Below are positions 1 to 8,960 of a stretch of DNA of 64,000 bases, piece after piece; position 1 is the first letter of the stretch, and each line of letters begins with the position of its first letter. The DNA comes from Pseudomonas sp. Os17 (GTDB lineage Bacteria > Pseudomonadota > Gammaproteobacteria > Pseudomonadales > Pseudomonadaceae): positions 61,001-125,000 of the forward strand of contig NZ_AP014627.1 of NCBI RefSeq assembly GCF_001547895.1. The letters are read 5' to 3'. The position numbers were made by a program, and so were the translations under genes. The notes under the pieces were generated by a model. That model made no database searches and was not told the DNA's origin. It was given only the letters and a program-made list of their open reading frames with translations.

Positions 1-87
1 CGTGGTGTGCGCCCCTGCTCCCGACCCCTTTCGCGCCGTGGCCTGCAAAGGCCTTTTCCGGTGTTTCAGGTGATTTTCGCCAGCGCG

Positions 88-115
88 TTGCGAGGTGAGA
101 GTCGCTGTCTATACT
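88..115 (+). promoter_or_regulatory. putative promoter of the cox cluster
   Basis: A TTGCGA element (88-93) lies 16 bases before TATACT (110-115). The -10 reads CTATACT, which fits the extended -10 favoured by the stationary-phase factor RpoS. The aa3 oxidase of P. aeruginosa is known to be RpoS-dependent and starvation-induced, so this reading is consistent, but it is inferred from the motif alone. The rest of bases 1-258 holds no convincing gene. coxB is preceded by a purine-rich ribosome site (AAGGGG, 245-250). Confidence 0.45.
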
Positions 116-258
116 CGCCAAGGAATGAAGTTAGCTGATGACGCTCGACTGCAAACGCAGCGAGGCCCCGGCCGGTTTAAGTTCGTAGTCTAGGCAGCCG
201 CTCCCTTGCCGCAGGTGTTGAGCCTCCGGGATAACAAGAACGATAAGGGGAACCCGCA

Positions 259-1386
259 ATGATGCGACATCCACATGTCTGGATGGGCCTCCTGTTGTGG
301 TCGGTATTCAGCCAGGCGCAAGCCGCCTGGACGGTGAATATGACGCCTGGGGCGACCGAGATAAGCCACGCGGTATTCGACCTGCACATGACCATCTTCT
401 GGATCTGTGTGGTGATCGGGCTGATCGTCTTCGGCGCGATGTTCTGGTCGATGATCGTGCACCGTCGCTCCACCGGCCAGGTCCCGGCCCGCTTCCACGA
501 AAGCACCACGGTGGAAATCCTCTGGACCATCATTCCCTTCCTGATCCTGGTGGCCATGGCCGTGCCTGCCACGGCAACGCTGATCAAGATGTACGACACC
601 AGCGAGCCGGACGTGGACATCCAGATCACCGGCTACCAGTGGAAGTGGCACTACAAGTACCTGGGCCAGGATGTGGAGTTCTTCAGCAACCTGGCCACTC
701 CCGCCGAGCAGATCCACAACAAGACCGCCAAGGGCGAGCACTACCTGTTGGAAGTCGACCAGCCGCTGGTGCTGCCGGTGGGGGCCAAGGTGCGCTTCCT
801 GGTGACCGCCGCCGATGTCATTCACTCCTGGTGGGTGCCGGCCTTCGCGGTCAAGCGTGACGCCATCCCCGGCTTCGTCAACGAGGCCTGGACCCGGGTC
901 GACAAGCCCGGCATCTACCGCGGCCAGTGCGCCGAGCTGTGCGGCAAGGACCACGGCTTCATGCCGATCGTGGTCGAGGTCAAGAGTCAGGCCGACTACG
1001 ACACCTGGCTCGGCGAACGCAAGGCCGAGGCGGCCAAGCTCAAGGAGCTGACCAGCAAGGAATGGACCCTGGACGAGCTGGTGGCCCGTGGCGACAAGGT
1101 CTACCACACCACCTGCGTCGCCTGTCACCAGGCCGAGGGCCAGGGCCTGCCACCGATGTTCCCGGCGCTCAAGGGCTCGAAGATCGCCACCGGTCCCAAG
1201 GAGGCTCACCTGAGCCTGGTGTTCCACGGCAAGCCGGGCACCGCCATGGCGGCGTTCGGCAAGCAGCTCTCGGAAGTCGACATCGCCGCCGTGGTCACCT
1301 ACGAACGCAACGCCTGGGGCAACAACAAGGGCGACATGGTGACGCCCAAGGATGTCCTGGCGCTGAAACAGGCGGAAAGCAAATGA
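259..1386 (+). CDS. coxB: cytochrome c oxidase subunit II with fused cytochrome c domain
   Basis: This is subunit II of the aa3-type oxidase (375 aa). It accepts electrons from cytochrome c at the CuA centre on the periplasmic face. A signal peptide covers residues 1-22, two membrane helices lie near 41-66 and 87-107, and an aromatic YQWKWHYKY segment lies near 126-134. The CuA ligands are visible as H189, C224, C228, H232 and M235. A C-terminal cytochrome c domain carries CVACH at 286-290, so this is the caa3-like form with its own heme c. It is the first gene of the cluster, and a 29-codon ORF follows with an ATGA overlap. Confidence 0.96.
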   Translation: MMRHPHVWMGLLLWSVFSQAQAAWTVNMTPGATEISHAVFDLHMTIFWICVVIGLIVFGAMFWSMIVHRRSTGQVPARFHESTTVEILWTIIPFLILVAMAVPATATLIKMYDTSEPDVDIQITGYQWKWHYKYLGQDVEFFSNLATPAEQIHNKTAKGEHYLLEVDQPLVLPVGAKVRFLVTAADVIHSWWVPAFAVKRDAIPGFVNEAWTRVDKPGIYRGQCAELCGKDHGFMPIVVEVKSQADYDTWLGERKAEAAKLKELTSKEWTLDELVARGDKVYHTTCVACHQAEGQGLPPMFPALKGSKIATGPKEAHLSLVFHGKPGTAMAAFGKQLSEVDIAAVVTYERNAWGNNKGDMVTPKDVLALKQAESK

Positions 1387-1472
1387 GCCGGTTCATCGAG
1401 TATTTGCGCAAGCGGTCGCGGCACGTCGCTGCCGATCATCCCGTCCATTCGCTCGCAGGAGACAGGACATGA
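1383..1472 (+). CDS. possible 29-aa small protein between coxB and coxA
   Basis: This short frame starts at an ATG that overlaps the coxB stop (ATGA) and ends at a TGA that overlaps the coxA start (again ATGA). Both junctions are the classic arrangement for coupled translation. A purine-rich stretch (GGAAAGCAA) precedes its ATG. The peptide is basic at its N-terminal half (RKRSRH), has no membrane segment and matches no family I recognise. The frame could instead be a chance bridge that keeps ribosomes moving from coxB to coxA. Conservation of the frame in related species would decide. Confidence 0.35.
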   Translation: MSRFIEYLRKRSRHVAADHPVHSLAGDRT

Positions 1473-3064
1473 GTGCTGTGATCGATGACCACGGCCACGC
1501 CGGCCATGATGACCACGCCCATGGTCCCGCCAAGGGTCTGATGCGCTGGGTTCTGACCACCAACCACAAGGACATCGGCACCCTGTACCTGTGGTTCAGC
1601 TTCTGCATGTTCCTCCTCGGCGGCTCGTTCGCCATGGTGATCCGCGCCGAACTGTTCCAGCCCGGGCTGCAGATCGTCGAGCCGGCGTTCTTCAACCAGA
1701 TGACCACCATGCACGGCCTGGTGATGGTCTTCGGTGCGGTGATGCCGGCCTTCGTCGGCCTGGCCAACTGGATGATCCCGCTGATGATCGGTGCCCCGGA
1801 CATGGCCCTGCCGCGGATGAACAACTTCAGCTTCTGGTTGTTGCCGGCGGCCTTCCTGCTGCTGGTCTCGACCCTGTTCATGCCCGGTGGCGGGCCGAAC
1901 TTCGGCTGGACCTTCTACGCCCCGCTGTCCACCACCTACGCCCCGGAAAGCGTGACCTTCTTCATCTTCGCCATTCACCTGATGGGCATCAGCTCGATCA
2001 TGGGGGCGATCAACGTGATCGCCACCATCCTCAACCTGCGTGCCCCGGGCATGACCCTGATGAAGATGCCGCTGTTCGTCTGGACCTGGCTGATCACCGC
2101 CTTCCTGCTGATTGCGGTGATGCCGGTGCTGGCCGGTTGCGTGACCATGATGCTGATGGACATCCACTTCGGCACCAGCTTCTTCAGTGCCGCCGGCGGC
2201 GGCGACCCGGTCTTGTTCCAGCACGTGTTCTGGTTCTTCGGCCACCCCGAGGTGTACATCATGATCCTGCCGGCCTTCGGCGCGGTCAGCTCGATCATCC
2301 CGACCTTCAGCCGCAAGCCGCTGTTCGGCTACACCTCGATGGTCTATGCCACCGGGGCGATCGCCTTCCTGTCGTTCATCGTCTGGGCGCACCACATGTT
2401 CGTGGTCGGCATCCCCCTGGTGGGCGAACTGTTCTTCATGTACGCCACCCTGCTGATCGCCGTGCCCACCGGGGTCAAGGTGTTCAACTGGGTGAGCACC
2501 ATGTGGCAGGGCGCGCTGACCTTCGAGACGCCGATGCTGTTCGCCGTGGCCTTCGTCATCCTGTTCACCATCGGCGGTTTTTCCGGGCTGATGCTGGCCA
2601 TCGCCCCGGCGGACTTCCAGTACCAGGACACCTACTTCGTGGTGGCGCACTTCCACTACGTGCTGGTGCCGGGAGCGATCTTCGGGATCTTCGCCTCGGC
2701 CTATTACTGGCTGCCCAAGTGGACCGGGCACATGTACGACGAAACCCTGGGCAAGCTGCACTTCTGGCTGTCCTTCGTCGGCATGAACATGGCGTTCTTC
2801 CCCATGCACTTCGTCGGGCTGGCGGGCATGCCGCGGCGGATTCCGGACTACAACCTGCAGTTCGCCGACTTCAACATGGTGTCCTCCATCGGCGCCTTCA
2901 CTTTCGGCGCCACGCAGATCTTCTTCCTGTTCATCGTCATCAAGTGCATTCGCGGTGGCAAACCGGCCCCGGCCAAGCCGTGGGAAGGCGCCGAGGGCCT
3001 GGAGTGGAGCATCCCTTCGCCGGCGCCCTACCACACCTTTGTCACCCCGCCGGAAGTGAAATGA
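1469..3064 (+). CDS. coxA: cytochrome c oxidase subunit I
   Basis: This is the catalytic heme-copper subunit (531 aa) that reduces oxygen to water and pumps protons. The familiar motifs are present: TMHGLVMVFG carrying a heme ligand, HPEVYIMILPAFG with the CuB histidine and crosslinked tyrosine, HHMFVVG with the paired CuB histidines, and VVAHFHYVL with the heme a and a3 ligands. Length and a 12-helix hydrophobic pattern fit the A-type family. GCAGGAGA lies just ahead of the ATG. It follows coxB directly and precedes the CuB-insertion factor ctaG. Confidence 0.97.
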   Translation: MSAVIDDHGHAGHDDHAHGPAKGLMRWVLTTNHKDIGTLYLWFSFCMFLLGGSFAMVIRAELFQPGLQIVEPAFFNQMTTMHGLVMVFGAVMPAFVGLANWMIPLMIGAPDMALPRMNNFSFWLLPAAFLLLVSTLFMPGGGPNFGWTFYAPLSTTYAPESVTFFIFAIHLMGISSIMGAINVIATILNLRAPGMTLMKMPLFVWTWLITAFLLIAVMPVLAGCVTMMLMDIHFGTSFFSAAGGGDPVLFQHVFWFFGHPEVYIMILPAFGAVSSIIPTFSRKPLFGYTSMVYATGAIAFLSFIVWAHHMFVVGIPLVGELFFMYATLLIAVPTGVKVFNWVSTMWQGALTFETPMLFAVAFVILFTIGGFSGLMLAIAPADFQYQDTYFVVAHFHYVLVPGAIFGIFASAYYWLPKWTGHMYDETLGKLHFWLSFVGMNMAFFPMHFVGLAGMPRRIPDYNLQFADFNMVSSIGAFTFGATQIFFLFIVIKCIRGGKPAPAKPWEGAEGLEWSIPSPAPYHTFVTPPEVK

Positions 3065-3074
3065 ACAGCCGTGT

Positions 3075-3158
3075 TGTAGGAGCGAGCTGGCTCGCGAAGG
3101 CGTCGGGCCAGGCGCTGGAAGGCGTCGCCCGGTTCGCCGGCAAGCCGGCTCCTACAGG
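3075..3158. repeat. REP/BIME palindrome pair
   Basis: Two inverted Pseudomonas REP units face each other. The first begins TGTAGGAGC (3075) and the second ends GGCTCCTACAG (3157). They fill most of the gap between coxA and ctaG inside the operon. A short frame from 3061 to 3174 reads through them but translates the repeat itself, so I do not call it a gene. Such elements often stabilise upstream mRNA or attenuate downstream expression. Confidence 0.85.
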
Positions 3159-3175
3159 TTCGGGAGGAGGTTGAG

Positions 3176-3733
3176 ATGGCCGAGATCTCGCTGAAGAAAC
3201 TGGTGACCCGCCTATTGCTGGTGGTGACGGCGATGTTCGTCTTCGGTTTTGCCCTGGTGCCGATCTACGACGTGATGTGCAAGGCCCTGGGGATCAATGG
3301 CAAGACCGGCGGGCAGTACGCGGACCAGAGGCAGCAGGTGGATGAGTCGCGCCAGGTGCGGGTGCAGTTCCTGTCCACCAACGCCATCGACATGGTCTGG
3401 GATTTCTATCCCAAGGCCGATGACATCGTGGTCCATCCGGGGGCAGTGAACGAGATGATCTTCATCGCCCGCAACCCCAGTGATCATCCGATGAGCGCTC
3501 AGGCCATCCCGAGCATTTCCCCCAGCAGCGCGGCCATGTACTTCCACAAGACCGAGTGCTTCTGCTTTACCCAGCAGGTGCTGCAGCCCGGGGAGAAGAT
3601 CGAGATGCCGGTGCGTTTCATCGTTGACCGCGACATGCCCAAGGATGTGAAGCACCTGACGCTGGCTTACACGCTGTTCGATATCACCGCGCGTCATCCA
3701 CCGGTGGCGGTGGCCGCCAAGACCGGTGGATAG
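3176..3733 (+). CDS. ctaG: cytochrome c oxidase assembly protein CtaG/Cox11
   Basis: This copper chaperone (185 aa) inserts CuB into subunit I. It has one N-terminal membrane anchor (about residues 10-30, LLLVVTAMFVFGFALVPIYD) and a periplasmic immunoglobulin-like domain. The copper-binding CFCF motif lies in TECFCFTQQ, followed by the family signature QPGEKIEMPVRF. The ATG is preceded by GGGAGGAGG, a very strong ribosome site. It lies between subunits I and III, as in P. aeruginosa PA0107. Confidence 0.95.
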   Translation: MAEISLKKLVTRLLLVVTAMFVFGFALVPIYDVMCKALGINGKTGGQYADQRQQVDESRQVRVQFLSTNAIDMVWDFYPKADDIVVHPGAVNEMIFIARNPSDHPMSAQAIPSISPSSAAMYFHKTECFCFTQQVLQPGEKIEMPVRFIVDRDMPKDVKHLTLAYTLFDITARHPPVAVAAKTGG

Positions 3734-3766
3734 ACGATCTGGCGTGCCCGATAAGGAGAACGACCC

Positions 3767-4654
3767 ATGGCGACTCATGAGCACTATTACGTTCCGGCCC
3801 AGAGCAAGTGGCCGATCATCGCGACGGTGGGCATGTTCGTCACCGTGTTCGGCCTGGCAACCTGGTTCAACGATCTGAAGGCGGCGCGCCCGGAATCCCA
3901 TGGGCCACTGATCTTTTTCGTTGGCGGCCTGCTGCTGGCCTACATGCTGTTCGGCTGGTTCGGCGCGGTGGTCAAGGAGAGTCGCGCCGGGCTGTACAGC
4001 GCCCAGCTCGATCGCTCGTTCCGCTGGGGCATGAGCTGGTTCATCTTCTCCGAAGTGATGTTCTTCATGGCCTTCTTCGGCGCGCTGTTCTATGTGCGGC
4101 ACCTGTCCGGGCCCTGGCTCGGCGGTGAGGGGCACAAGGGCATCGCCCATATGCTCTGGCCGAACTTCGAGTTCGTCTGGCCGCTGCTCAACAACCCCGA
4201 TCCGAAACTCTTTCCACCGCCCAAATCCACCATCAGCCCCTGGGGCCTGCCGCTGCTCAACACCGTGCTGCTGGTCAGTTCCAGCGTCACCGTGACCATC
4301 GCCCACCATGCCCTGAAGAAAGGCCATCGCGGTGCACTGAAGATCTGGCTGGCGCTGACCGTGCTGCTGGGCTGCGCCTTCCTCGGTTTCCAGGCCGAGG
4401 AATACATCCACGCCTATCACGAACTGGGGCTGACCCTGGGCTCGGGGATCTACGGCGCGACCTTCTTCATGCTCACCGGGTTCCACGGGGCCCACGTGAC
4501 CATCGGCACCTTGATCCTGTTCGTGATGCTGATGCGCATCATGCGCGGGCATTTCGACGCCGAGCATCAGTTCGGCTTCGAGGCGGCCAGTTGGTACTGG
4601 CACTTCGTCGACGTGGTGTGGATCGGCTTGTTCGTCTTCGTCTACGTGCTCTGA
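3767..4654 (+). CDS. coxC: cytochrome c oxidase subunit III
   Basis: This is subunit III of the aa3 oxidase (295 aa), a seven-helix protein that binds lipid and sustains proton uptake and enzyme stability. Recognisable family segments include WGMSWFIFSEVMFF, GFQAEEYIHAY, the FHGAHVTIGTL motif with its conserved histidines, and the C-terminal WYWHFVDVVWIGLF. AAGGAGAA stands before the ATG. The gene ends the structural part of the cluster and faces the small DUF2909 gene convergently. Confidence 0.96.
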   Translation: MATHEHYYVPAQSKWPIIATVGMFVTVFGLATWFNDLKAARPESHGPLIFFVGGLLLAYMLFGWFGAVVKESRAGLYSAQLDRSFRWGMSWFIFSEVMFFMAFFGALFYVRHLSGPWLGGEGHKGIAHMLWPNFEFVWPLLNNPDPKLFPPPKSTISPWGLPLLNTVLLVSSSVTVTIAHHALKKGHRGALKIWLALTVLLGCAFLGFQAEEYIHAYHELGLTLGSGIYGATFFMLTGFHGAHVTIGTLILFVMLMRIMRGHFDAEHQFGFEAASWYWHFVDVVWIGLFVFVYVL

Positions 4655-4679
4655 GGCGCTGTTTAGGAGTTGCTGCGTC

Positions 4680-4883
4680 CTACCAGGGCGCGTGGGAGAC
4701 CAGCTGGCCGCTGAAGAAACCCCAGGCGATCAAGCCCAAGGTGATCGCGGCCAGGCACACCCGAACACTCAGGGCGGTCACCAGACGCTTGGATTGGCTG
4801 TCGTCCTTGACCAGAAAGAACAGGCCGCTGAACAGGCTGATCACCGTGGCAATCAGCATCAGGACGATGGCTGCTTTGAGCAT
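4680..4883 (-). CDS. DUF2909 twin-transmembrane small protein
   Basis: This 67-residue protein has two predicted membrane helices (about 3-25 and 38-60) joined by a charged loop, KDDSQSKR. It resembles the DUF2909 or 'twin transmembrane protein' family found at this site in pseudomonads (PA0109 position). It is transcribed against the oxidase genes, between coxC and the SURF1 gene. Conserved linkage suggests a role in oxidase assembly or stability, but no function is established from sequence. Confidence 0.8.
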   Translation of the reverse strand: MLKAAIVLMLIATVISLFSGLFFLVKDDSQSKRLVTALSVRVCLAAITLGLIAWGFFSGQLVSHAPW

Positions 4884-4953
4884 GCTGGGACTCCGGGGGG
4901 AACGCGATGTACAGCAGTATAGCGAGTGGATTTCTCAAGCTTGCGGGCCGGTC

Positions 4954-5694
4954 ATGAAAGGCTTCCGGCCCGGCGTCGTGCCGACCCTGGTGGTGCTGTT
5001 GCTGCTACCGGTGCTGGTTTACCTGGGCTTCTGGCAACTGGGGCGCGGCGAGCAGAAGCGCCAGCTGCTGGCCAGTTACGCCGAGCGCGGTGTGGCCCCG
5101 CCGGTGCCGCTGCTGGAGTTGCTGGGCGCCGAGGATCCGGCCTTTCGCCGCCTGCGCCTGTACGGCCATTTCGATGCCGAGCACAGCCTGCTGCTGGACA
5201 ACCGCCTGCACGACGGCCAGGCCGGGGTCGAGTTGCTGCAACCCTTCCTCGACCAGACCAGCGGGCGCTGGCTGCTGGTCAATCGGGGCTGGCTGCCCTG
5301 GCCCGACCGGCGCACGCCACCGTTCTTCAGCACCCCGGAGCAGAGCCTGAGCCTGGATGCCTGGGTCTACGTTTCTCCGGGAGCGGTGTTCCAACTGCAG
5401 GCCGACCCGGCCGCTGCGCGCTGGCCGCGGCTGATCACCGCCGTGGCCCCGGAGGCACTCTGGGCCGAGCTGGATCGCAGTGGCTTCAACCACGAGGTGC
5501 GCCAGGAGTCCGGTCCGGGTGCCTACCTGACGGCTTGGCCGGTGGTGGCCATGGGACCGGAAAAACACCAGGGCTACGCCGTGCAGTGGTTTGCCATGGC
5601 CCTGGCGCTGTTTGCCCTCTACCTCTATTTCGGCTGGCACAACGCACGGGAGAAACGCCATGGGAACGGCCATGAATCCACCCAACATCTCTGA
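4954..5694 (+). CDS. SURF1 family oxidase assembly protein
   Basis: SURF1 (246 aa) helps place heme a into subunit I. It has the family's two membrane helices near each terminus around a periplasmic domain. The N-terminal signature GFWQLGRGEQK follows the first helix, and the C-terminal GYAVQWFAMALALF signature forms the second. I chose the ATG at 4954 because it opens just before the first helix; an upstream extension of the frame runs back into coxC and is not plausible. Its end overlaps the next gene by about 35 bases. Confidence 0.92.
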   Translation: MKGFRPGVVPTLVVLLLLPVLVYLGFWQLGRGEQKRQLLASYAERGVAPPVPLLELLGAEDPAFRRLRLYGHFDAEHSLLLDNRLHDGQAGVELLQPFLDQTSGRWLLVNRGWLPWPDRRTPPFFSTPEQSLSLDAWVYVSPGAVFQLQADPAAARWPRLITAVAPEALWAELDRSGFNHEVRQESGPGAYLTAWPVVAMGPEKHQGYAVQWFAMALALFALYLYFGWHNAREKRHGNGHESTQHL

Positions 5695-6250
5695 AGCTCC
5701 AGCAGCCAACCGCCGCCGCGGCCGCTGGCAGCTGATCCTGATCCTGCTGATGGTGATCGGTCCGATGATCCTCGCTACCGGCATGTACAAGCTGCAGTTC
5801 TGGGTGCCGGAAAGCCGCAGTTACCACGGCGAACTGATCGGCAACGGCCAGACCCGGGCGCAGATCGGCGTGCAGTCCGAGGAGGATCGCTGGCAGATCC
5901 TGGTCACCGCGCCCAAGGCTTGCGAGGCGGACTGCCAGCAGTTGGTGTACCTGGCGCGGCAGATCCAGGTGGCCCTGGGCCGCGACGCTTCCCGGGCCAG
6001 CCATGCCCTGGCCAGTGCCCAGCCGCTGAGTGCCGAGTACGCCGCCAGGCTGCAGCGTGAATACCCGCAGTTGCAACGCTATCCCCTGGACCTGGCGACC
6101 TTCGCCAAGGGGGTTCACGACCCGGAGGCGCCGCAGCTGTGGATAGTCGATCCCCACAGCAACCTGGTGCTGCGTTATGACGCTCGGGTCAACGGCAAGG
6201 ACCTGCTCAACGACCTGCGCCATCTGCTGAAACTGTCGAACATCGGATAA
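5660..6250 (+). CDS. membrane-anchored hypothetical protein of the cox cluster
   Basis: This protein (196 aa from ATG 5660; an in-frame ATG at 5672 is the alternative) has one N-terminal membrane helix at about residues 20-40 and a soluble domain likely outside the membrane. GGAG at 5648-5651 supports the first ATG. The C-terminal half (LWIVDPHSNLVLRYD..) resembles the end of Sco or thioredoxin-fold proteins but lacks their CxxxC. It corresponds in position to PA0111. A supporting role in oxidase biogenesis is inferred from context only. Confidence 0.8.
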   Translation: MGTAMNPPNISEAPAANRRRGRWQLILILLMVIGPMILATGMYKLQFWVPESRSYHGELIGNGQTRAQIGVQSEEDRWQILVTAPKACEADCQQLVYLARQIQVALGRDASRASHALASAQPLSAEYAARLQREYPQLQRYPLDLATFAKGVHDPEAPQLWIVDPHSNLVLRYDARVNGKDLLNDLRHLLKLSNIG

Positions 6251-6260
6251 GGGCATCGTC

Positions 6261-7340
6261 ATGGCCAAACCTGGATTTCGCCTCGCGTTGTTAGCCACCT
6301 TGCTGGCCCTGATCGTGGTGTTGCTCGGCGCCTACACCCGGCTGACCCATGCCGGGCTGGGCTGTCCGGACTGGCCCGGCTGCTACGGCTTTATCAGCGT
6401 GCCGCAAAGCGAGGCGCAGCTGGCCCATGCCGAGCGGCACTTTCCCGATACCCCGGTGGAGGCCCACAAGGGCTGGAACGAGATGATCCACCGCTACTTC
6501 GCCGGCACCCTGGGGCTGTTGATCGTGCTGCTGGCGGCCCGCGCCTGGAGCCATCGCCGGCATCCCGGGCAGCCGCTGAAGCTGCCGCTGTTCCTCCTGG
6601 CGGTGGTGTTCGCCCAGGCGGCCTTCGGCATGTGGACGGTGACCCTCAAGCTCTGGCCCCAGGTGGTCACCGCGCATCTGCTGGGGGGCTTTGCCACCTT
6701 GAGCCTGCTGTTCCTGCTGACCTTGCGCCTGTCCGGTGTGCTGCCGGCGCTGATCGTGCCGCGGCGCCTGCAGTACTGGGCCACGGCCGGGCTGGTGCTG
6801 GTGATCGGGCAGATCGCCCTGGGCGGCTGGGTCAGCTCCAACTATGCGGCGGTGGCCTGTATCGACCTGCCCACCTGCCATGGCCAGTGGTGGCCGAACA
6901 TGGACTTTGCCAACGGCTTTCACCTGACCCAGCACATCGGCCCCAACTACCTGGGCGGGCAACTGGACAGTGACGCCCGCACCGCCATCCACATGACCCA
7001 CCGGGTGGGCGCGGTGTTGGTGACCCTGGTGTTGCTGGGCCTGGCCTGGCAACTGCGACAGACCGGCATGACCCGTCTGGCCGGGCTGGTACTGCTGGCC
7101 CTGGGGGCGCAGATCAGCCTGGGCCTGAGCAACGTGCTGTTCCACCTGCCTCTGCCGGTGGCGGTGGCGCACAACGCCGGCGGCGCGGCGCTGCTGCTGA
7201 CCCTGGTGCTGGTCAACTATCACGCTCGTACCAGCCTGGTGCAGGCCCGGGATCGCCTGCCCCTGGGCTGGCGTCTGAGCCCGCGCAAACAGGTGGCCGG
7301 TCCCATCACCATCAAAGGAGAGATGCCATGGCGACTCTGA
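6261..7340 (+). CDS. ctaA: heme A synthase (COX15/CtaA)
   Basis: This integral membrane enzyme (359 aa, about eight helices) oxidises the C8 methyl of heme O to the formyl group of heme A. The N-terminal family motif [21 protein letters not shown] is clear, and paired heme-ligand histidines occur near [26 protein letters not shown] and VAHNAGGA. The gene lies 10 bases after the preceding hypothetical gene and overlaps the farnesyltransferase start by 13 bases, so the two heme-modification enzymes are coupled. Confidence 0.95.
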   Translation: MAKPGFRLALLATLLALIVVLLGAYTRLTHAGLGCPDWPGCYGFISVPQSEAQLAHAERHFPDTPVEAHKGWNEMIHRYFAGTLGLLIVLLAARAWSHRRHPGQPLKLPLFLLAVVFAQAAFGMWTVTLKLWPQVVTAHLLGGFATLSLLFLLTLRLSGVLPALIVPRRLQYWATAGLVLVIGQIALGGWVSSNYAAVACIDLPTCHGQWWPNMDFANGFHLTQHIGPNYLGGQLDSDARTAIHMTHRVGAVLVTLVLLGLAWQLRQTGMTRLAGLVLLALGAQISLGLSNVLFHLPLPVAVAHNAGGAALLLTLVLVNYHARTSLVQARDRLPLGWRLSPRKQVAGPITIKGEMPWRL

Positions 7341-8230
7341 TTGGCGAACGTCAGCAGCCCCGGGCGATCTGGCGTGATTATCTGGAGCTGACCAAACCCA
7401 AGGTGGTGGTGTTGATGCTCATCACCTCCCTGGTGGGCATGTTCCTTGCGACCCGCGCCGGGGTGCCGTGGACGGTGCTGGTGTTCGGCAACCTGGGCAT
7501 TGCCCTGTGCGCAGGTGGCGCGGCGGCGGTGAACCATGTGGTGGACCGGCGCATCGATGCGCTGATGGCCCGGACCCACAAGCGGCCCCTGGCCGAAGGC
7601 CGGGTTTCACCCCGGGCCGCCCTGGCGTTTGCCCTGTGCCTGGCCCTGGCCGGGCAGGCCCTGCTGCTGGCCTTCACCAATCCGCTGACGGCCTGGCTGA
7701 CCCTGGCCTCCCTGCTGGGCTATGCGGTGGTCTACACCGGCTTTCTGAAGCGCGCGACGCCGCAGAACATCGTGATCGGCGGGCTGGCCGGCGCGGCCCC
7801 GCCGCTGCTGGGCTGGGTCGCCGCCACCGGGCACCTGAGCGCCGAACCGCTGTTGCTGGTGCTGATCATCTTCGCCTGGACCCCGCCGCACTTCTGGGCC
7901 CTGGCCATCCATCGCAAGGAGGAGTACGCCAAGGCCGATATTCCGATGTTGCCGGTGACTCACGGCGAGCATTACACCAAGGTGCACATCCTGCTCTATA
8001 CCTTTGCCCTGCTGGCGGTGAGCCTGCTGCCCTATGCCATTCACATGAGCGGCGTGCTGTACCTGGTGTGCGCCCTGGTCCTGGGCGGGCGCTTCCTGCA
8101 ATGGGCCTGGGTGCTGTACCGTGGCACTCGGCCGCACGCGGCGATCAACACCTTCAAGTACTCTATTTATTACTTGTTCCTGCTGTTCATCGCCCTGCTC
8201 GTAGACCACTACCTACTGTTGAACCTATGA
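7328..8230 (+). CDS. ctaB: protoheme IX farnesyltransferase (heme O synthase)
   Basis: This UbiA-family prenyltransferase (300 aa) adds a farnesyl tail to heme B to make heme O, the substrate of CtaA. The first Asp-rich prenyl-diphosphate motif is [20 protein letters not shown], and the second region is [17 protein letters not shown]. About nine membrane helices are predicted. A strong AAAGGAGAG site precedes the ATG inside the end of ctaA. The stop shares bases with the sco start (ATGA). The gene is often named cyoE2 in pseudomonads with two copies. Confidence 0.94.
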   Translation: MATLIGERQQPRAIWRDYLELTKPKVVVLMLITSLVGMFLATRAGVPWTVLVFGNLGIALCAGGAAAVNHVVDRRIDALMARTHKRPLAEGRVSPRAALAFALCLALAGQALLLAFTNPLTAWLTLASLLGYAVVYTGFLKRATPQNIVIGGLAGAAPPLLGWVAATGHLSAEPLLLVLIIFAWTPPHFWALAIHRKEEYAKADIPMLPVTHGEHYTKVHILLYTFALLAVSLLPYAIHMSGVLYLVCALVLGGRFLQWAWVLYRGTRPHAAINTFKYSIYYLFLLFIALLVDHYLLLNL

Positions 8231-8862
8231 CTCGAACTCAGAAAACCGTCTTTATTCTCGTTGCACTGGTGGCCCTGGTCCTGGGGCTGACCGTCAACAA
8301 AGTACTGTCCGGCAAGGGTCAGGGTGATCCCACCGCATTGATCGATGCCGGCATCATCCTCCTGCCCCAGAGCCGCACGCTGCCGGCGGTGAAGATGCTC
8401 GACCAGGATGGCCAGCCCGTGGTGATCGATGAGTTGAAGGGCAAATGGTCGCTGCTGTTTTTCGGCTACACCTTCTGCCCGGACATCTGTCCCACCACCC
8501 TGGCGCAACTGCGGCAGATCAAGAGCGAGCTGCCCAAGGAGGCGGTGGACAAGCTGCAGGTGATCCTGGTCAGCGTCGACCCCAACCGCGATACGCCGCA
8601 ACAGCTCAAGCAGTACCTGGGCTACTTCGACAAGGACTTCAAGGGACTGACCGCCGCTTCGGTGGAAGACCTGCAGAAGCTGGCCAATGCCGTGAGCATT
8701 CCGTTCATTCCGGCGGACACCAGCAAGCCCAACTACACCGTGGACCACAGCGGCAACCTGGCGGTGATCGGTCCGGACGGTCGCCAGCGCGGCTTTATCC
8801 GCGCACCGCTGAACAACCAGAAGCTGGTGGCGCAGCTGCCGGTGATGTTGCAGCGCCAATGA
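8227..8862 (+). CDS. SCO1/SenC family copper chaperone
   Basis: This thioredoxin-fold protein (211 aa) delivers copper to the CuA site of subunit II and may also act as a thiol reductase. An N-terminal membrane anchor (residues 7-25) precedes a periplasmic domain with the copper ligands CPDIC (in [11 protein letters not shown]) and a conserved histidine in YTVDHSGN. The ATG overlaps the ctaB stop. It ends the cox cluster and is followed by an octamer tandem repeat. Confidence 0.93.
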   Translation: MTRTQKTVFILVALVALVLGLTVNKVLSGKGQGDPTALIDAGIILLPQSRTLPAVKMLDQDGQPVVIDELKGKWSLLFFGYTFCPDICPTTLAQLRQIKSELPKEAVDKLQVILVSVDPNRDTPQQLKQYLGYFDKDFKGLTAASVEDLQKLANAVSIPFIPADTSKPNYTVDHSGNLAVIGPDGRQRGFIRAPLNNQKLVAQLPVMLQRQ

Positions 8863-8874
8863 CGCGGCATGCTT

Positions 8875-8958
8875 GAACTGCTGAACTGCTGAACTGCTGA
8901 ACTGCTGAACTGCTGAACTGCTGAACTGCTGAACTGCTGAACTGCTGAACTGCTGAAC
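8875..8958. repeat. 10 tandem copies of an 8-bp unit
   Basis: The octamer GAACTGCT is repeated ten times without a mismatch from 8875 to 8954 and continues with a partial GAAC. It starts 12 bases after the sco stop. Perfect short repeats of this kind change copy number by replication slippage. It lies outside the coding regions, so any effect would be on the mRNA tail or on spacing. Confidence 0.95.
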
Positions 8959-8960
8959 CC

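Noticed and set aside
1436..3034. Long antisense open frame opposite coxA
   Set aside because: It is a by-product of the GC-rich codon pattern of coxA; its translation is His/Gln/Asp/Gly-rich with no domain. Similar antisense frames opposite polA (19317-22001) and katE (11851-13452) were rejected for the same reason.
3061..3174. 37-codon frame between coxA and ctaG
   Set aside because: It begins with an ATGA overlap, but most of it is the translated REP pair, so coding is unlikely.
8875..8958. CRISPR array
   Set aside because: The repeats are 8 bp and directly adjoining, with no spacers and no cas genes.
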